Origin: Anthoceros angustus
Lineage: Eukaryota; Streptophyta; Anthocerotopsida; Anthocerotales; Anthocerotaceae
Direction of reading: 5' to 3'
NCBI GenBank assembly: GCA_010909165.1
Contig: MU008190.1
Span: 124,001-188,000, forward strand
Length of the DNA stretch: 64,000 nucleotides
Shown here: in pieces, positions 12,466 through 23,951 of the stretch
Numbering within the stretch: position 1 is the first letter of the stretch
Layout of the letters: every line of letters begins with the position of its first letter
Notes under the pieces: generated by a model
The model's database searches: none
Seen by the model: only the letters and a program-made list of their open reading frames with translations
What the model was told of the DNA's origin: nothing
Translations under genes and position numbers: made by a program

Positions 12466-12575
12466 TCAAACGGAGAGATAAGCAAAGGAGTTGCGTAGCG
12501 GTCGAGAGGGATAACATACATCGTATACACCATAAGCTCAGGGCGGGTTTACCTCATCGCCACTGGTCGTAATAT
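12466..12575. repeat. Dispersed direct repeat, copy B
   Basis: Partner of the repeat at 2,324-2,430, aligned along GATAAGCAAAGGAGTTGCG and a following GGCGGGTTTACC. Similarity fades before and after, so the repeat is about 100 bp. Confidence 0.5.
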
Positions 12576-12940
12576 GACTAATCAATCAACGGATATAGGT
12601 TCTTGATGCGAGAGTAGGCGAAGAGTATTGTGAATTCTCCCGTGCAATATACTCAACCAAGATATCTTTAGAGATAATGTATGAAGAGCAACTTGATATC
12701 ATACATTAGGTAGCTTGAAAGGCTACAGTGGCCAGCTCGAAGGGCAACGGCGGCAAGCTCGAAGGAGTATATAGAAGTCAAGTTACATGTACCATACTCA
12801 CCACCATTCATATTATGAACACTCGTTCTCATGTGAAAGCTCATAGATAGTCACGCCACACATATTATACCTATTCTACAAAGCGAGGAGATGAGTCTTG
12901 GCGCGGAAAATCAAACATGATACACTTTAGTGGTACATAC

Positions 12941-13128
12941 TGTTAGAAAGTGTAGTGAAAGCGGAAGCTTGCAATTAAGAGAAAATGAATTAAGGGTCAC
13001 AAGGCCATAAGGCATGAGTGCTTAAATACTAGGGAAAGTGGCTCTTCGCTAGTGACTCTTCACGAACCCTATGGCCTAGATAAAGTAGGACACTAAATAA
13101 TATTAACGCTTACTAATTATTTCTAACA
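12941..13128 (-). repeat. Left LTR (3' LTR) of the outer copia element
   Basis: 188 bp starting TGTTAGAAAG and ending TTTCTAACA, so it has inverted TGTTAGAAA/TTTCTAACA tips. It differs from the right LTR at only a handful of positions (about 3% by eye). The flanking CATAC lies just to the left. Confidence 0.95.
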
Positions 13129-13198
13129 CCTCTTAAACTTAATACCCTATTTAGGATAATTGATCCGGGGACGAGGGGACTAGCGGGCTGCCAGGCGA

Positions 13199-14080
13199 TT
13201 AGGTGAAGCTCTGAGCTTGATCCGCCTGTAGGCTGGCATGCGTGGTGTCTGGCCGGGATATCCGCCGGAGGACGAGTGTTGAGTCCGCCTCTCGGCCGAA
13301 AACGAGGCTCAGGGAGCGAGTGTTGTGCAGTGTGGCGGAGGCAGTGATGTTGAGCTTGTACAGATCCTGGATAGGTAGTCCCTTGAACACACAGGTGTGT
13401 GGGGAGCTACGCCTGTAGAAGCAGCAGTGCTCATGATCCGCTCGCAAGTTGAATTGCTGAAGGCGCATGAGCTGGCTCATGGACATCAAGTTCTTTGCCA
13501 TGGTGGGCACGAAGAGGACGTCTTCCAGCAAAAGATATGAGCCATCATTGAGTTTGAAGGTACAGGTACCTTTGCCTTGTATCTGCAAGCTGGTTCTGCT
13601 CTGCTCGTCGCCTAACATGACCTTGTCACTCCCGGAGGCAAGTGTCAAGGTGGTGAACAGACCTTTGTCCTTGCAGATGTGTGTGGTAGCTCCAGAGTCG
13701 AGGTACCAACAACCGTCGTCGTTGACGGAGCTCGACAGGCAGACCGTGAGTATCTTCACCTGTGCCTTCGATGCGTCGTTGACTGCGACACTTGCAGCCG
13801 GTTTGGGTAGCTTCTGGGGCTCACCCGCCTTTTTCTTACGGCACTCACGTGCCCAGTGTCCAGGTATGCCACGCCAATTGCAATTACCTGGGCGTCTAGT
13901 AGAGGACGTCTCTCCACGCTGACCTGGTGGAGAGGTGCTCCTCGGTCTTCCTTTGTCCTTGGGTGGTTGGCCTCTGCGGAAGTTGGCTGCTAACACCTTA
14001 TCCATCTTGTTCTTAGGAACGCCAGATGAGAAGGCTCGACTTTGCTCCTCCTGGAACAACGCACCGATCACTTCTTCCAA
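13199..14080 (-). pseudogene. Outer copia gag/protease fragment
   Basis: A minus-strand frame open for 293 codons. A zinc-knuckle-like segment, CNWRGIPGHWAREC, occurs early; the second Cys of the usual CX2C is replaced by Arg, so the knuckle is damaged. It is followed by the aspartic protease motif WYLDSGATTHIC and a long protease-like stretch ending near NLMSMSQL. A short GAG-pre-integrase-like tail follows, then a stop about 70 bp before the LTR. The integrase core, reverse transcriptase and RNase H never appear. The open frame ends close to the 3' LTR, so the loss looks like an internal deletion rather than random decay. Confidence 0.85.
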
Positions 14081-14349
14081 GGTGATGGTCGTTGTTGCAC
14101 CGAGCGATAAGCGATTCGCGGGCGTTCGACTAGTGACAAAGGTTTGGTAGGAGAGAGGAAGGGTTGTGACGAATCACAACATCTACCTCCGACATCTTCT
14201 CTCCGATCAGAGGTGTGGGCTCTAAGGTGTCGAACTTCTTTGGTGTGCCACCTTGTCTCCTTCCTTCATCTTCAAGGCGAAAAACTCTTGTCTAAGCGCA
14301 GTGTCATTAAGTTTTGGACCTTGTATGTCTTCTCCAAGTGGTTCCGGAT

Positions 14350-14697
14350 CTAGTGGCGAGTTGTAGAACTCAGCGTCAGGAGATGCATCGAGTCCGGATG
14401 AGGCGCTACGCTATGGCATTGTCTTGGTCCCACTTGGCAATTTCGGGGTAGGTGCGGGTGTGGGCTGGATCCGGCTTCTTGTATGATCCGTCCGTACCCC
14501 CCTGCCGTGCCGCAAGTGGTCTTCATCCTTACGCGCCAGGTGGGGTAGCCATCTCCTTTGAACCTGTCCGTCTCTCTGAGTTCTGAAGTAACTATAGGTG
14601 AACTCATTGTCGCCAAGTGGACAGGAGGAGGGTGAGGAAGAAGGTTTAAGTTTTGGAAACTGGTGATTAGGCTGTTCAACTGTGCCGCTGTAAGCAT
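14350..14697 (-). pseudogene. Outer copia gag N-terminal fragment
   Basis: The minus-strand frame from the ATG at 14,697 reads as the start of a copia gag: an N-terminal segment, then DRFKGDGYPTWRVRMK, equivalent to the conserved F.G.NY..W...M region. Past that point the frame departs from gag and ends, so there is at least one frameshift between it and the protease segment at 14,080. The inner element inserted about 150 bp upstream of this gag start, in the leader. Confidence 0.75.
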
Positions 14698-14848
14698 GAA
14701 AACTTGAGCTAAGTAGGATTACGGCTACGACGTTGTAGCTACCTGATCCCTCTCAAAATGAGTTCAGTGGCATAAGAAACTAATTATGTTTAGAGGGCAG
14801 GAGAAATGGGAGAGTTTTGATGGAGAACGGGAATAACTAGAAAAAATT

Positions 14849-15103
14849 TGAAGGAATAATTATTGTTTATGTGTTGACTCATGCTAGGGTTATGTTACCT
14901 TAGTTTAGTTAACCTATCGATGTGTAAACTAGGTCTAGTCACCTAGTACCCTTTCGGTAGGGTTGTGACTCTTACAGTGGGCGTAACACTTGGTATCTTA
15001 ATTAGGTTGTTTTAAGCATAAGCAAGTTACTCTTTTATTTGATCTTTCAATTCAATCAATAATGTAATTGTGTTTTATTAATTCAATTCACATAAAATCT
15101 TCA
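14849..15103 (+). repeat. 5' LTR of the inner copia element
   Basis: 255 bp, starting TGAAGGAATAATTATTG and ending AAAATCTTCA. It matches the 3' LTR except for one cluster of changes near CTTACAGTGGGCG and a 2-bp length difference in a T-run. Confidence 0.95.
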
Positions 15104-15115
15104 TGGTATCGGGCG
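15104..15115 (+). other. Primer binding site of the inner element
   Basis: TGGTATCGGGCG directly follows the 5' LTR. The first seven bases match the initiator tRNA-Met complement; the rest diverges from the usual TGGTATCAGAGC. Confidence 0.6.
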
Positions 15116-15795
15116 AGGATAGATGGAGATGCATCTAGTATGCACACAAATTTTCTGCATTAGAAGATGTGCAGAAAGATGTGTTTTATTATTGTTTTGA
15201 ATAATAACATGTTCTTGAAAAGGAACTTTTAAAGAAACATCAAGAAATGAATTTTGTGTTGTTTTCTTTAAAAATCTATACAAATTCTTGCTGCATTAGG
15301 TAGCCATTCTAGCGTGCATTCATTGAATTGCTCCCTTGAGCAATTGCAATGAACATACACTAAACGGTGCCCAATGGGCAAAATTATATATAGAAAAATA
15401 CAAAAGAAATATAAGATGCAGAATTTCTGCACTTATAAAACACAAATCCCTGTTCTGGCACATGGCCAATTTAGATGCGCACCGGGGTCGCAACACCACC
15501 TACTCGTAATCATCCTAGGCAAAATAGGTCAAGAATTGCTGATGGGCACACAATTGCTTCTCAGTTACATTCTGGCATCCTACAATGGAGCCAACAAAAC
15601 CAAAATAGACCTATGCAAATTGCTGATCCGAGAGACATTTAATACTATTGTGGAATTTCTCTATCCTCAAGAGCGAGAATCGGTGTTTACTCTTCCTCCA
15701 AGAAATCCACTAAATTGCTGCGTGTACAAAGAGCTTTTGATGGAAGCAGGCAGCCCGTGGTTTCATCACAACTCAAGCTGCCACAAACACGAGTG

Positions 15796-17320
15796 TCAGC
15801 ACAATAATTAATCGCATCGAAGCAAATAATAGGATAGTGGACAGACGCTGCACACAAATTAATGGACACTTGTCTACAGCAAGCGTTGACTTACAGGATC
15901 TGAAGGAGCAAGTTGCACACTTGGACTACAAGCTGGTTATGCTGCTGAAGCCCGAGATGCTCAAAAATCCATGTTGAAACACGCTGTAAACACGCAGTAA
16001 GACAAATCGTGAGCGCTTTAGCTCACTTAACTCGTGTCCATCTTGCTCCACGTATGCCTACAATAGGTTCGAGATGAGGAGCTCCAAAATTGCAGCCTAC
16101 GAGGAGGATCTCGGGATCAAAACCGCAACGCCGTAATCAACAAGCGTTATGAGCGGTGTGTCCGATCGGGGCTTTTGGGGATATATTCAATACTGAATTT
16201 GAACGAGGTCGAACAACAAGCCATAAATATGGCAACGCACCTCAACTCCAAACTATGGAGGTAATGAATCCTTCAAGGAGAAGGATCGGTTCAATGGCAA
16301 TGACTTTGACATATGGCGGATCCGGATGGAGGGCGTCCTCGAAATGAGGGCTCTTGAAACATGCAACCGGAAAGGTAGTGAAACCAGACGAGGATCTTGG
16401 AGAAGAAGAATGGTTAGCTAAGGATAGCGGAGCCAAGTACCTCATTCGCGGTGGCACGACAAGAAATGTTGAGGAGGCGGGGTGGAAACTTCAGCCGAAA
16501 TCATGGAATCGTCTAAAGGAACTCTACGCGAACATGGTCGGTCTGATGACTTTAAGAAATTTCGAACTTGAGAATGAAGGATGGGGACTCGGTGGAGAAG
16601 CACGTGAGTACCTTTAGGACCCTAGCCTCCCGGCCTGTGGTGCCTCTAAAGTTGCCATCAAGGATGATGAGATGGTGATGAGGCTCCTTCTTCGCTTCGA
16701 GTCTTGGTCACACGTGACCTCCCACACACCGCAGACAAGCTACATTAGCTAAGAAGCAAGGCATGAGATGCTCGAGACACAAGCTACTGTTAGCTAAGAA
16801 GCAAGGCATGAGATGCGAGATGTCATTCTCACAACTTGTGAGTTCCATGCTGAAGAGGCAAGCGGAACTAATCACAAGAAAGCGAGGAAACAACAGCCAC
16901 ACCTCAAATCAAGGGCGAGGAGGCAAGAAATCCTTCTCCAAAGGAGGTGGTGGAAATCCTTCCAAGGGAGGTAGCTCAGCGGATCCTCATCCGAAGAAGA
17001 CTAAAAGCCGTGCACACGCTGCAAGCTGGACATTGGGAAAAGAGTGTCGCAAAAGCAAGCTGGAATTCCTCAAGGAGGGCACCAGTGACGCCAATGTTGT
17101 GGTAAAGAAGGCTAATACCCCATCAGCTCTTACTTGGGGACTAGGGAGTTTGCTAGTCCATTCTTCCCACTTGCCTTCGCCAAAGCTAATGAAACCAATA
17201 GATGAATGGTATTTAGATACGGTGCTCACACATCGCTTTGATAGAAATGCTTTCAAAACATATAGGTCTTTTCCGGATCGGTATGTTTACCTTGGGGACG
17301 ACAGTCTCTAGTCTCACTGG
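15796..17320 (+). pseudogene. Inner copia gag region, frame-broken
   Basis: A coiled-coil-like stretch (VDLQDLKEQVAHLDYK, about 15,870-15,920) precedes the conserved gag start KDRFNGNDFDIWRIRMEG at about 16,281-16,335. The latter is in a different frame from the flanking segments. Basic Gly/Lys-rich sequence follows near 16,900-17,050, where a nucleocapsid is expected, then a protease-like remnant with WYLDT at about 17,206. A 48-bp tandem duplication containing TAGCTAAGAAGCAAGGCATG occurs at about 16,745-16,820. Multiple stops and shifts make it non-functional. Confidence 0.75.
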
Positions 17321-17559
17321 TCGTGGTACGTTGAGTTGCTAGTTCCTGAGGATCACACTCATGTTGTTAGAAGTCTACTATGTGCGAAATGACTAGAAAC
17401 CTTATTTGATCGAGATTGAATCACGATAACAACACGTTGTTTTCACTAGACATTGTAGAATCATAGATGCTATTGACCCTAGAAAGGTCCTTGCACATGG
17501 GTCTTGGACCACGATCTGCCGTCTCCATTTGCACATGGAGTAGCGAGTCCCACGACACA

Positions 17560-18330
17560 AGATGTCTCCTTGCATCCGCACAACAAACAAAGTCTAAGTT
17601 GTGGCATGCACGCTTGGGTCACCCTCACATGGCAAAGCTGCAAAAATTGGCTGGTGACGTATCAAGATGGACCTATTGGCCCTTTGATCGCCATACCTTT
17701 ATGTGAGGCTTGTGTGTTGTCGAAGAAACACCAAGCTGCCTTCAAGAACAAAGCACCTCATCGTCGATGATCTCCTTGAGCTTGTACATCGACCTATGTG
17801 GACCCTTATCTCAAGCGTCCATAGGAGGTGGGCGTTATTTTCTAACGTTACGGATGACAAGAGCATTTGTCACCACCTATATCCTCAAGAACAAAAGCGA
17901 ATGTTTCTCCTACTTCAAGGAATACATCAAATTCTGAGCGTTGGACAAAACGACTCAAGACCGAGATCGATAATGGCGGGAATTTACATCTAATGAATTC
18001 CATTACGTAAAGATGAAGGCATTGGGCCAACTCACCGTCGTATACACTCCACAGAGAATGGAGTGGCGGGCGCTTGAACCTCACATTGCGGAGATGGTCT
18101 CCTCATTGTTACATGATGCTCATTTGCCACTACCTCTGAGAGGCTTTGATGACTTCAACTTTTCTACCGAATGTTACCCACCACCGCAGCTTGAAGGCAA
18201 AACTCCTTATGAGGCTTTTACGGTGAAGCCCTCTATTCAACACTTGAGGACCTTGGTGTCATATGCCTTCATCCCTAAGCGAAGCGATAAGTCGGATAAG
18301 TCATGTGCTTATCTTTGGATCTGAGAGGGA
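17560..18330 (+). pseudogene. Inner copia GAG-pre-integrase and integrase, frame-broken
   Basis: LWHARLGHPHMAKLQKL near 17,600-17,650 is the GAG-pre-integrase start. CEACVLSKKHQAAFKNKAPHR near 17,702-17,765 completes the zinc-binding HHCC region. The integrase core follows with HIDLCGPL near 17,785 and the rest of the catalytic domain up to about 18,330. Successive pieces lie in different frames. Confidence 0.85.
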
Positions 18331-18657
18331 TTAAAGCTTACAAGCTATATGATGTCCCTACCAATAGAGTCATCTATGCTGAGTGTTACATTTGATGAAA
18401 CAAGTACTTGGGCGTCGGTGGGAGCACACCATGTTCCCACACGAAGATAGTGAGGAAACCTTTGAACTCTCTCACTATGACTGACGGATCATGGCACTCT
18501 TGCTCATACTCCACTGTTGAGGAACATGCTCCTGCAGGAGGGGCAATCAGCGATGTTAGGAGAAGAACAACACTCGACATTCAACGAAATGCCACGCGGA
18601 TCTACGGATCACATTCCTCAACCGGTATAGCGATGATGCAACAACGATCGATCGAGG

Positions 18658-20343
18658 ATGCTCGAGGAATTAGAGGAAGTTAATGATGTACTTCCTGCTG
18701 ATGAGCCAGAGCCTACTCGACGTTACCCTACACGTGAACGTCGACCTCCTGACTACTATCATGCACCCGACTTCAGGATTACCTCTTCTCATGTGAAGGC
18801 TTATGCTGCCACAGCATTAGATCCCATAGAGCCACAGTCTTATGAGGAAGCCCTCAGCAGGCCTGATCACAAGGAATGGAGAAAGGCAATCCAGTCAGAA
18901 TATGATTCTCTTATCGAGAATGGAACTTGGGAACTAGCAAAGTTGCCCAAGGCGTAAAACTGTCATGTAAATGGGTCTTTAAATTGAAGGTCAAGGCGGA
19001 TGGATCGTTTGATAGATACAAGGCCGATTGGTTGCTAGAGGTTTCACACAAATTCCGAGTTTAGATTACCTCGAAACCTTTGCTCCCCGTCAAGCTTGCT
19101 ACTTTTACCATGTGTGCGATTGTCACCGACAAGGACTACGATGAGGATGTTTGATGTGAAGACGGCTTTCTTGCATGGAATCCTTGATACGAGATCTACA
19201 TGCACACCACAGTTATGAGGTTAACGGCAAGGAGGATTATGCTTGCAAACTAATTAAGTGCCTCTATGGACTTAAGCGATTGCAATGAAATGGAATCGCC
19301 TGGACAAGGAGTTGCGAGCTCTAGGTTTTACAAAAAGTAAGGCCTGACTTATACGTATACATCAAGAATGATAATGTCTTAGCCATTTGTTATGTCGATG
19401 ACCTCATCCTTGCAAGCAACACTGGACTTTATCTCTTCGATCACGAATCTGTTGGCACAAAAATTCAAGATGTCAGACCTTGGACCTTTGCAAAGTTGCT
19501 TAGGAATACACATTCGAAGCAGAAAAAGGATCCTTACCATGACTCGATATCTCTGGAAAGTGCAGAGCGCTTAGGACTCAAAGATGCCAAACCCGCAACA
19601 CCTCTTCCAAGTGGTCTCAAGTTGAGCAAAGATATGTCGCCCATTACGGTCAGAAGGACGATATGAGAAATGTGCCATACAGGCAAGGTGTGGGCAAACT
19701 CATATATGTTGCCAATACAACACGACCAGAGGTAGCGTACTCGACAAGTGCTCTGTCCCAGTATCTCGAAAACCCTGGGCAGACACATTGGACTTGTGTT
19801 AAGAGGGTTTTTTCCGGTATCTGAAAGGCACACCAAACAGGGGTATTGTGTATACTCACAAAGATGGTGTGGCAGACCTCGACGTGTACACCGATTCGAT
19901 TAGGTGACATAGATACGAGGAGGTCGGTTTGTTATGTGGTGAGCTATCTTTGGAGGACCTATTTGTTGGTCAAGCAAAAAGCAACCAGTTGCACTCTCAA
20001 GCACAGAGGCGGAATACAGAGTACTTACCGCTGCAGCGAAGGAGGTTATTTGGCTAAAACTGCTGTTTTCGGAGCTTGGCATTGAGTTGCTTGCTTGCAC
20101 AAAAATCAGAACCGACAACCAAGGGTCAATTTCGCTAGCTGAAAATCCCGTCTTCCACTCCAGGACAAAGCATGTGGCAGTGGAATACCACTGGATTAGA
20201 GAGCTACTAGTTGCAAGCACAATATCTCTGGAATACATAGCAACACAAGAAAACCCAGCTGACATTTTCACAAAGGCTTTAGCCAGGGATCTACATGAGA
20301 AGCATGTAAAGTTTTTAGGCCTAGGTGACTCCTCGAGTCCCTA
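18658..20343 (+). pseudogene. Inner copia reverse transcriptase and RNase H, frame-broken
   Basis: The frame at 18,658-18,957 carries the linker and the start of the copia reverse transcriptase (YEEALSRPDHKEWRKAIQSE). It continues after a shift as CKWVFKLKVKADGS. The catalytic YVDD is visible near 19,391-19,402 (CYVDDLIL). RNase H follows, with ALSSTEAEYRVLTAAAKE near 20,000-20,045 and a terminal frame at 20,087-20,343 containing RTDNQGSISLAENP and FTKAL. Stops and frameshifts separate these blocks, so it is inactive. Confidence 0.88.
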
Positions 20344-21455
20344 GGTAGTAGTGCATAAAGTCAAGTCATTACGGCAGCATTCTAGCTACGGCCGAAAGAA
20401 GAGCATTCGTCGGTGTAGTCGTTGAAGTTTGTCTCATCACGAGACTTCAAAGAATAGGAATCCCCATCGGACTCGATTCTCAGGCCTGGTGACTCTCCTC
20501 CTCATCTTGAAGGATCGGGGCTGCTATAGGAGCGGTGGTTTTCCTCCACTCTCTCCTTGCACGGCACGAAATCCGCTCTTGATTGGAGGCTCGATTCTTC
20601 TTCCAGCGTATGTTGGATCCCGCCAGACGGTGGGAGCTTAGTATAGCATCTCACATGCACAACTTGAAGATTGCAACGAGTATTGAAGCGGGATCTTACT
20701 ATAAGTCTTGACCACATGAAATGGGTAAGCCAGTTCGACCTTGACACGCGTCTCATCACGGCTTTGGTACGCCCACATAAACCACACACCCCTGCTGCGG
20801 ATGCTTGATGGAGCCATAAGAGGCGATCTGTGTCTCCTTGAGCAGTCTGCAGCTTAGGAAAGCTAGGCTCTTCACGAGGTTAGTCTCATTCTCGGAAAAG
20901 CCGAAATCGGGATTAACATGGGCCTTTACTCTTGTCGCTTTGGAGTGCGGATGAGGCGCGTGCACCCCGCCCATGGGCTCACTTGCTTCTGGCGGCTCGC
21001 CTTGCTAGGACCTCCTTGGTGGGGCCTCGCCTTCCACGAGGCGATTACCTTGGTACCCACCTGGAGTGCTCACATCGTGAGGAACCAGCTGTTCTAGTTG
21101 TGGTAAACCCGCCCATGCGGTCCCTAGGCTGATTTCTGCGGCCTGGAGTCTCGGATGCGAGGCGAAGACATGATGCTCCTGCTTCTCGCACTCCTTAGCC
21201 ACAGGACAATGAGAACTACACTCAAGCACAGGGCGTATGCTATTGTTGAGTAAGCAGCGCACCTTGGTGCAGACCACTTCACACTGGGTGTCTCCATGCT
21301 TTTATTCGCCAAGGAGCTGGGGCGTAAGCTCAGTCTATGGTACTCCGCGTGCAGCAACTAGGGCGTAACGAATCTGCCGCCAGACAAACAGACCGTCAAG
21401 GGACAACACAAGGAACCCACGCGAAGAAGGCATAGTCATGATCAACAAGTGGGAG
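20344..21455 (+). other. Inner copia 3' non-coding region
   Basis: About 1.1 kb between the end of RNase H and the 3' LTR. No envelope-like or other coding domain is recognised. It ends in the polypurine tract just before 21,456. Confidence 0.5.
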
Positions 21456-21708
21456 TGAAGGAATAATTATTGTTTATGTGTTGACTCATGCTAGGGTTAT
21501 GTTACCTTAGTTTAGTTAACCTATCGATGTGTAAACTAGGTCTAGTCACCTAGTACCCTTTCGGTAGGGTTGTGACTCTTACGAGTAGGGCAACACTTGG
21601 TATCTTAATTAGGTTGTTTTAAGCATAAGCAAGTTACTCTTATTTGATCTTTCAATTCAATCAATAATGTAATTGTGTTTTATTAATTCAATTCACATAA
21701 AATCTTCA
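21456..21708 (+). repeat. 3' LTR of the inner copia element
   Basis: 253 bp, about 98% identical by eye to the 5' LTR. Followed by the target duplication AAATT. Confidence 0.95.
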
Positions 21709-22317
21709 AAATTATGCCTAACTCCGTCTAAATCCTGCCCCCCTCCCCTCTCCCGTGCCCGCGTGCCTGGCAGGAAGCTCGTGCAGCGGCGCCACCGCCC
21801 TCGACGCTCCGCTCACTCACCCGGTGGCGCGTGAGGATTGCCGCTCCTCCTCCCTGGAATTGGAGGCCAAATCTCGATTTTCCTGTGCCTGCAACAAGCA
21901 GACGCGCACCAAGATATATAGCTTCAATGCGGCGGAGGGAGGCCTTCAATTCTCGTGCAATTTTGTTGAATTCCAGCCTGCCGATAGAATTCACAGCATC
22001 ATGTTGTCTCGCAGGTGTAATTGGTGGGGGCCGTAGGTCCAAGCTTGCTTGCAGGTCCAATTCAGGGTGCCGGCGGTGGTAGAAATTGTGAAGAAAACTG
22101 TCTCCGCACGCCTGAGGTGGTGGGCCTGAATGCAACGATGGAGCCTCACGGCAGCGGGTGCACAAGGCTATTGTAGGCCCGTGGGTCATTCTCCGTCGAG
22201 GCAGCCATGTGCCTTGGTTTACATGCCACGGCAGCTCTCCATGTTGAGAACTTCTACGATGGGGCTGCCACCGCGGCATCTCCCTTAGACTCCCGGAGGA
22301 TCATAAGCATGGTGTAG
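21709..22317 (-). other. Leader of the outer copia element
   Basis: About 600 bp between the primer binding site and the insertion point of the inner element. A minus-strand frame (22,279-21,728) is open for 183 codons but resembles no retrotransposon domain. I read the stretch as 5' untranslated leader. Confidence 0.5.
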
Positions 22318-22329
22318 GCTCTGATACCA
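22318..22329 (-). other. Primer binding site of the outer element
   Basis: The minus strand reads TGGTATCAGAGC directly after the LTR. This is the usual complement of the 3' end of initiator tRNA-Met in plant copia elements, and it fixes the orientation as minus. Confidence 0.9.
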
Positions 22330-22518
22330 TGTCAGAAAGTGTAGCGAAAGCGGAAGCTTGCAATTAAGAGAAAATGAATTAAGGGTCACAAGGCCATAAG
22401 GCATGAGTGTTTAAATACTAGGGAAAGTGGCTCTTCGCTAGTGACTCTTCGCTGAACCCTATGGCCTAGATAAAGTAGGACACTAAATAATATTAACGTT
22501 TACTAATTATTTCTAACA
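22330..22518 (-). repeat. Right LTR (5' LTR) of the outer copia element
   Basis: 189 bp starting TGTCAGAAAG and ending TTTCTAACA, followed by the target duplication CATAC. It is the upstream LTR because the primer binding site abuts its inner edge on the minus strand. Confidence 0.95.
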
Positions 22519-23950
22519 CATACTTTAATGGTTGAGTAGATACAAAGACACGCAACTACTAGTTAGTTGGGAAAACATACTAAGCATATCATGTATAGGC
22601 ATGTGTGTAAAAGTATTGCCCAAATACAACAAGAATAGTCTCCAAGCTTCACAATGGTTTTGCGTGTTGCTCTCAAAACTCAAAGATGTGCCTCCGAGTT
22701 GTTGAAAAGCGCATTGAGGTGGTGGAGCAGGTAGCCAATTGAAAAACACATTGAGGCAGTGAGGTAGGGAAGCCCCCGTCAATGTCAGCTCGATGGCGCT
22801 GATGTTGAATGGACTGTGGTTGAGGTACCCCAGTGGCCCATTCGCCAAAGGTGTTCTAAGGCCACACACTCGTGTGGCCAGCATCTTAATGAAATGGAGG
22901 CCAAAAGAGCTCTAACCATAAGTAGGCCTTAAGTGCCCCTCGGGCGCAGTGGTTCAAGCAAATAGGATTGTCAAGAGAGGCAAGGTCCCAAAGAGCGTCA
23001 CTGGTCCTCAAGTGCCTTTTGAGTGTAGTGCTCAAGCAAACATGAGTATCTTGTGAACGTTAGGAGAGCCATGACCGCAAAGAGCGCTAGTAGGCCTTGA
23101 GCGCATCTGAGCGCAACAGCTCAAACAAACATGAGCTCATACAAACATGAGCACTATGAGCGCCACGAGAGTCGTGAATGCCAAGAGGGTTAGTAACGCT
23201 AGGAACATTTGAAGTTTCCTTAGGATTCTTTTAGAGAATTCTTTTAAGCTGAACTCGAACCTCCATCATTTGGTTATGAGCTTCACCGCCTTGCCTAGAG
23301 CGACCAGGTTGCCTGGGATGTAGAGACAACATGGCCCGCTCACCTAAATTGCATATAACTATGGGTCTAACCTTGGTATGTTTCAACACACTTGGGTTGT
23401 ATGGAAACAACCTAAGTGTGCTAGAACAAGCGCGTCCTGGCCATACATTAATTTTTACATAGGTACTATTGCACATGGCTATGCGCATCTCTTTTCTCCC
23501 GTCCATGATTTGTGATATGTTTCAATTGGTTGAAAAATGACTGGGGGTTTATATGCATGTTTAGATGTAAGGCTAATTTTCAAAAAATATACACAAACTA
23601 TGTACTATATGTTTTCTATGCTATTATAGATTTAAGAATTGCAAGACATTCGAAGTATTGAAGAAGGTAATGAAGATATTGGGAACATTATAGTCTCCCT
23701 AGTTAATTTGGAGCAAAACTTGGTAAAATATACTTCAATTATATACTTACTTTAAATTTTAACCAGACATTTGGCAAACTTTCCTTAATAAACTTCTTCT
23801 AAATTTTCAAAAGCAAGCATAGTAGGTACTACAGTCCTTGAAAACTCATATGTGTCATCTCTTTTAATTTACCATTATTTATTAATATTTATTTAATTAT
23901 TTAACAGATTATAATATTGTATAATGTATATAAAAATGACACTAATTACA
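22519..23950. repeat. Low-GC intergenic DNA with a degenerate tandem repeat
   Basis: No gene is recognised. Between about 22,924 and 23,140 a degenerate unit of about 77-90 bp occurs three times, marked by AGTGCCTTTTGAGTGTAGTG-like text followed by CTCAAGCAAACATGAG. The 3' half becomes strongly AT-rich (23,580-23,950). A plus-strand segment at 23,636-23,722 reads as a short coiled-coil-like exon with a possible GT donor, but nothing around it supports a gene. Confidence 0.4.
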
Positions 23951-23951
23951 T

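Larger units (their letters stand above)
14849..21708 (+). mobile_element. Ty1/copia LTR retrotransposon nested in the outer element
   Basis: A 6,860-bp element with about 254-bp LTRs and a 5-bp target duplication AAATT (14,844-14,848 and 21,709-21,713). On the plus strand the order is leader, gag, GAG-pre-integrase, integrase, reverse transcriptase, RNase H, the copia order. Every domain is recognisable, but the frame is broken by many stops and shifts, so no functional polyprotein remains. A purine-rich tract, ACAAGTGGGAG, sits directly before the 3' LTR. The element landed in the outer element's leader in opposite orientation, so it is the later arrival. Confidence 0.95.
12941..22518 (-). 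mobile_element. Ty1/copia LTR retrotransposon, gag-protease only, interrupted by a second copia
   Basis: A complete element bounded by two near-identical LTRs and flanked by the 5-bp direct repeat CATAC (12,936-12,940 and 22,519-22,523). A primer binding site matching the 3' end of initiator tRNA-Met lies immediately inside the right LTR on the minus strand, so transcription runs leftward. Without the inserted element at 14,849-21,708 it is only about 2.7 kb: two LTRs, an untranslated leader, a copia gag start and a zinc-knuckle plus aspartic-protease segment. The coding part stops near the GAG-pre-integrase region. No integrase, reverse transcriptase or RNase H is present, so any movement would have needed enzymes from another copy. 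Confidence 0.92.

Noticed and set aside
15374-15811. 145-codon plus-strand frame as a gene
   Set aside because: It lies in the leader of the inner copia element, resembles no protein and gives way to the gag coiled-coil part in another frame.
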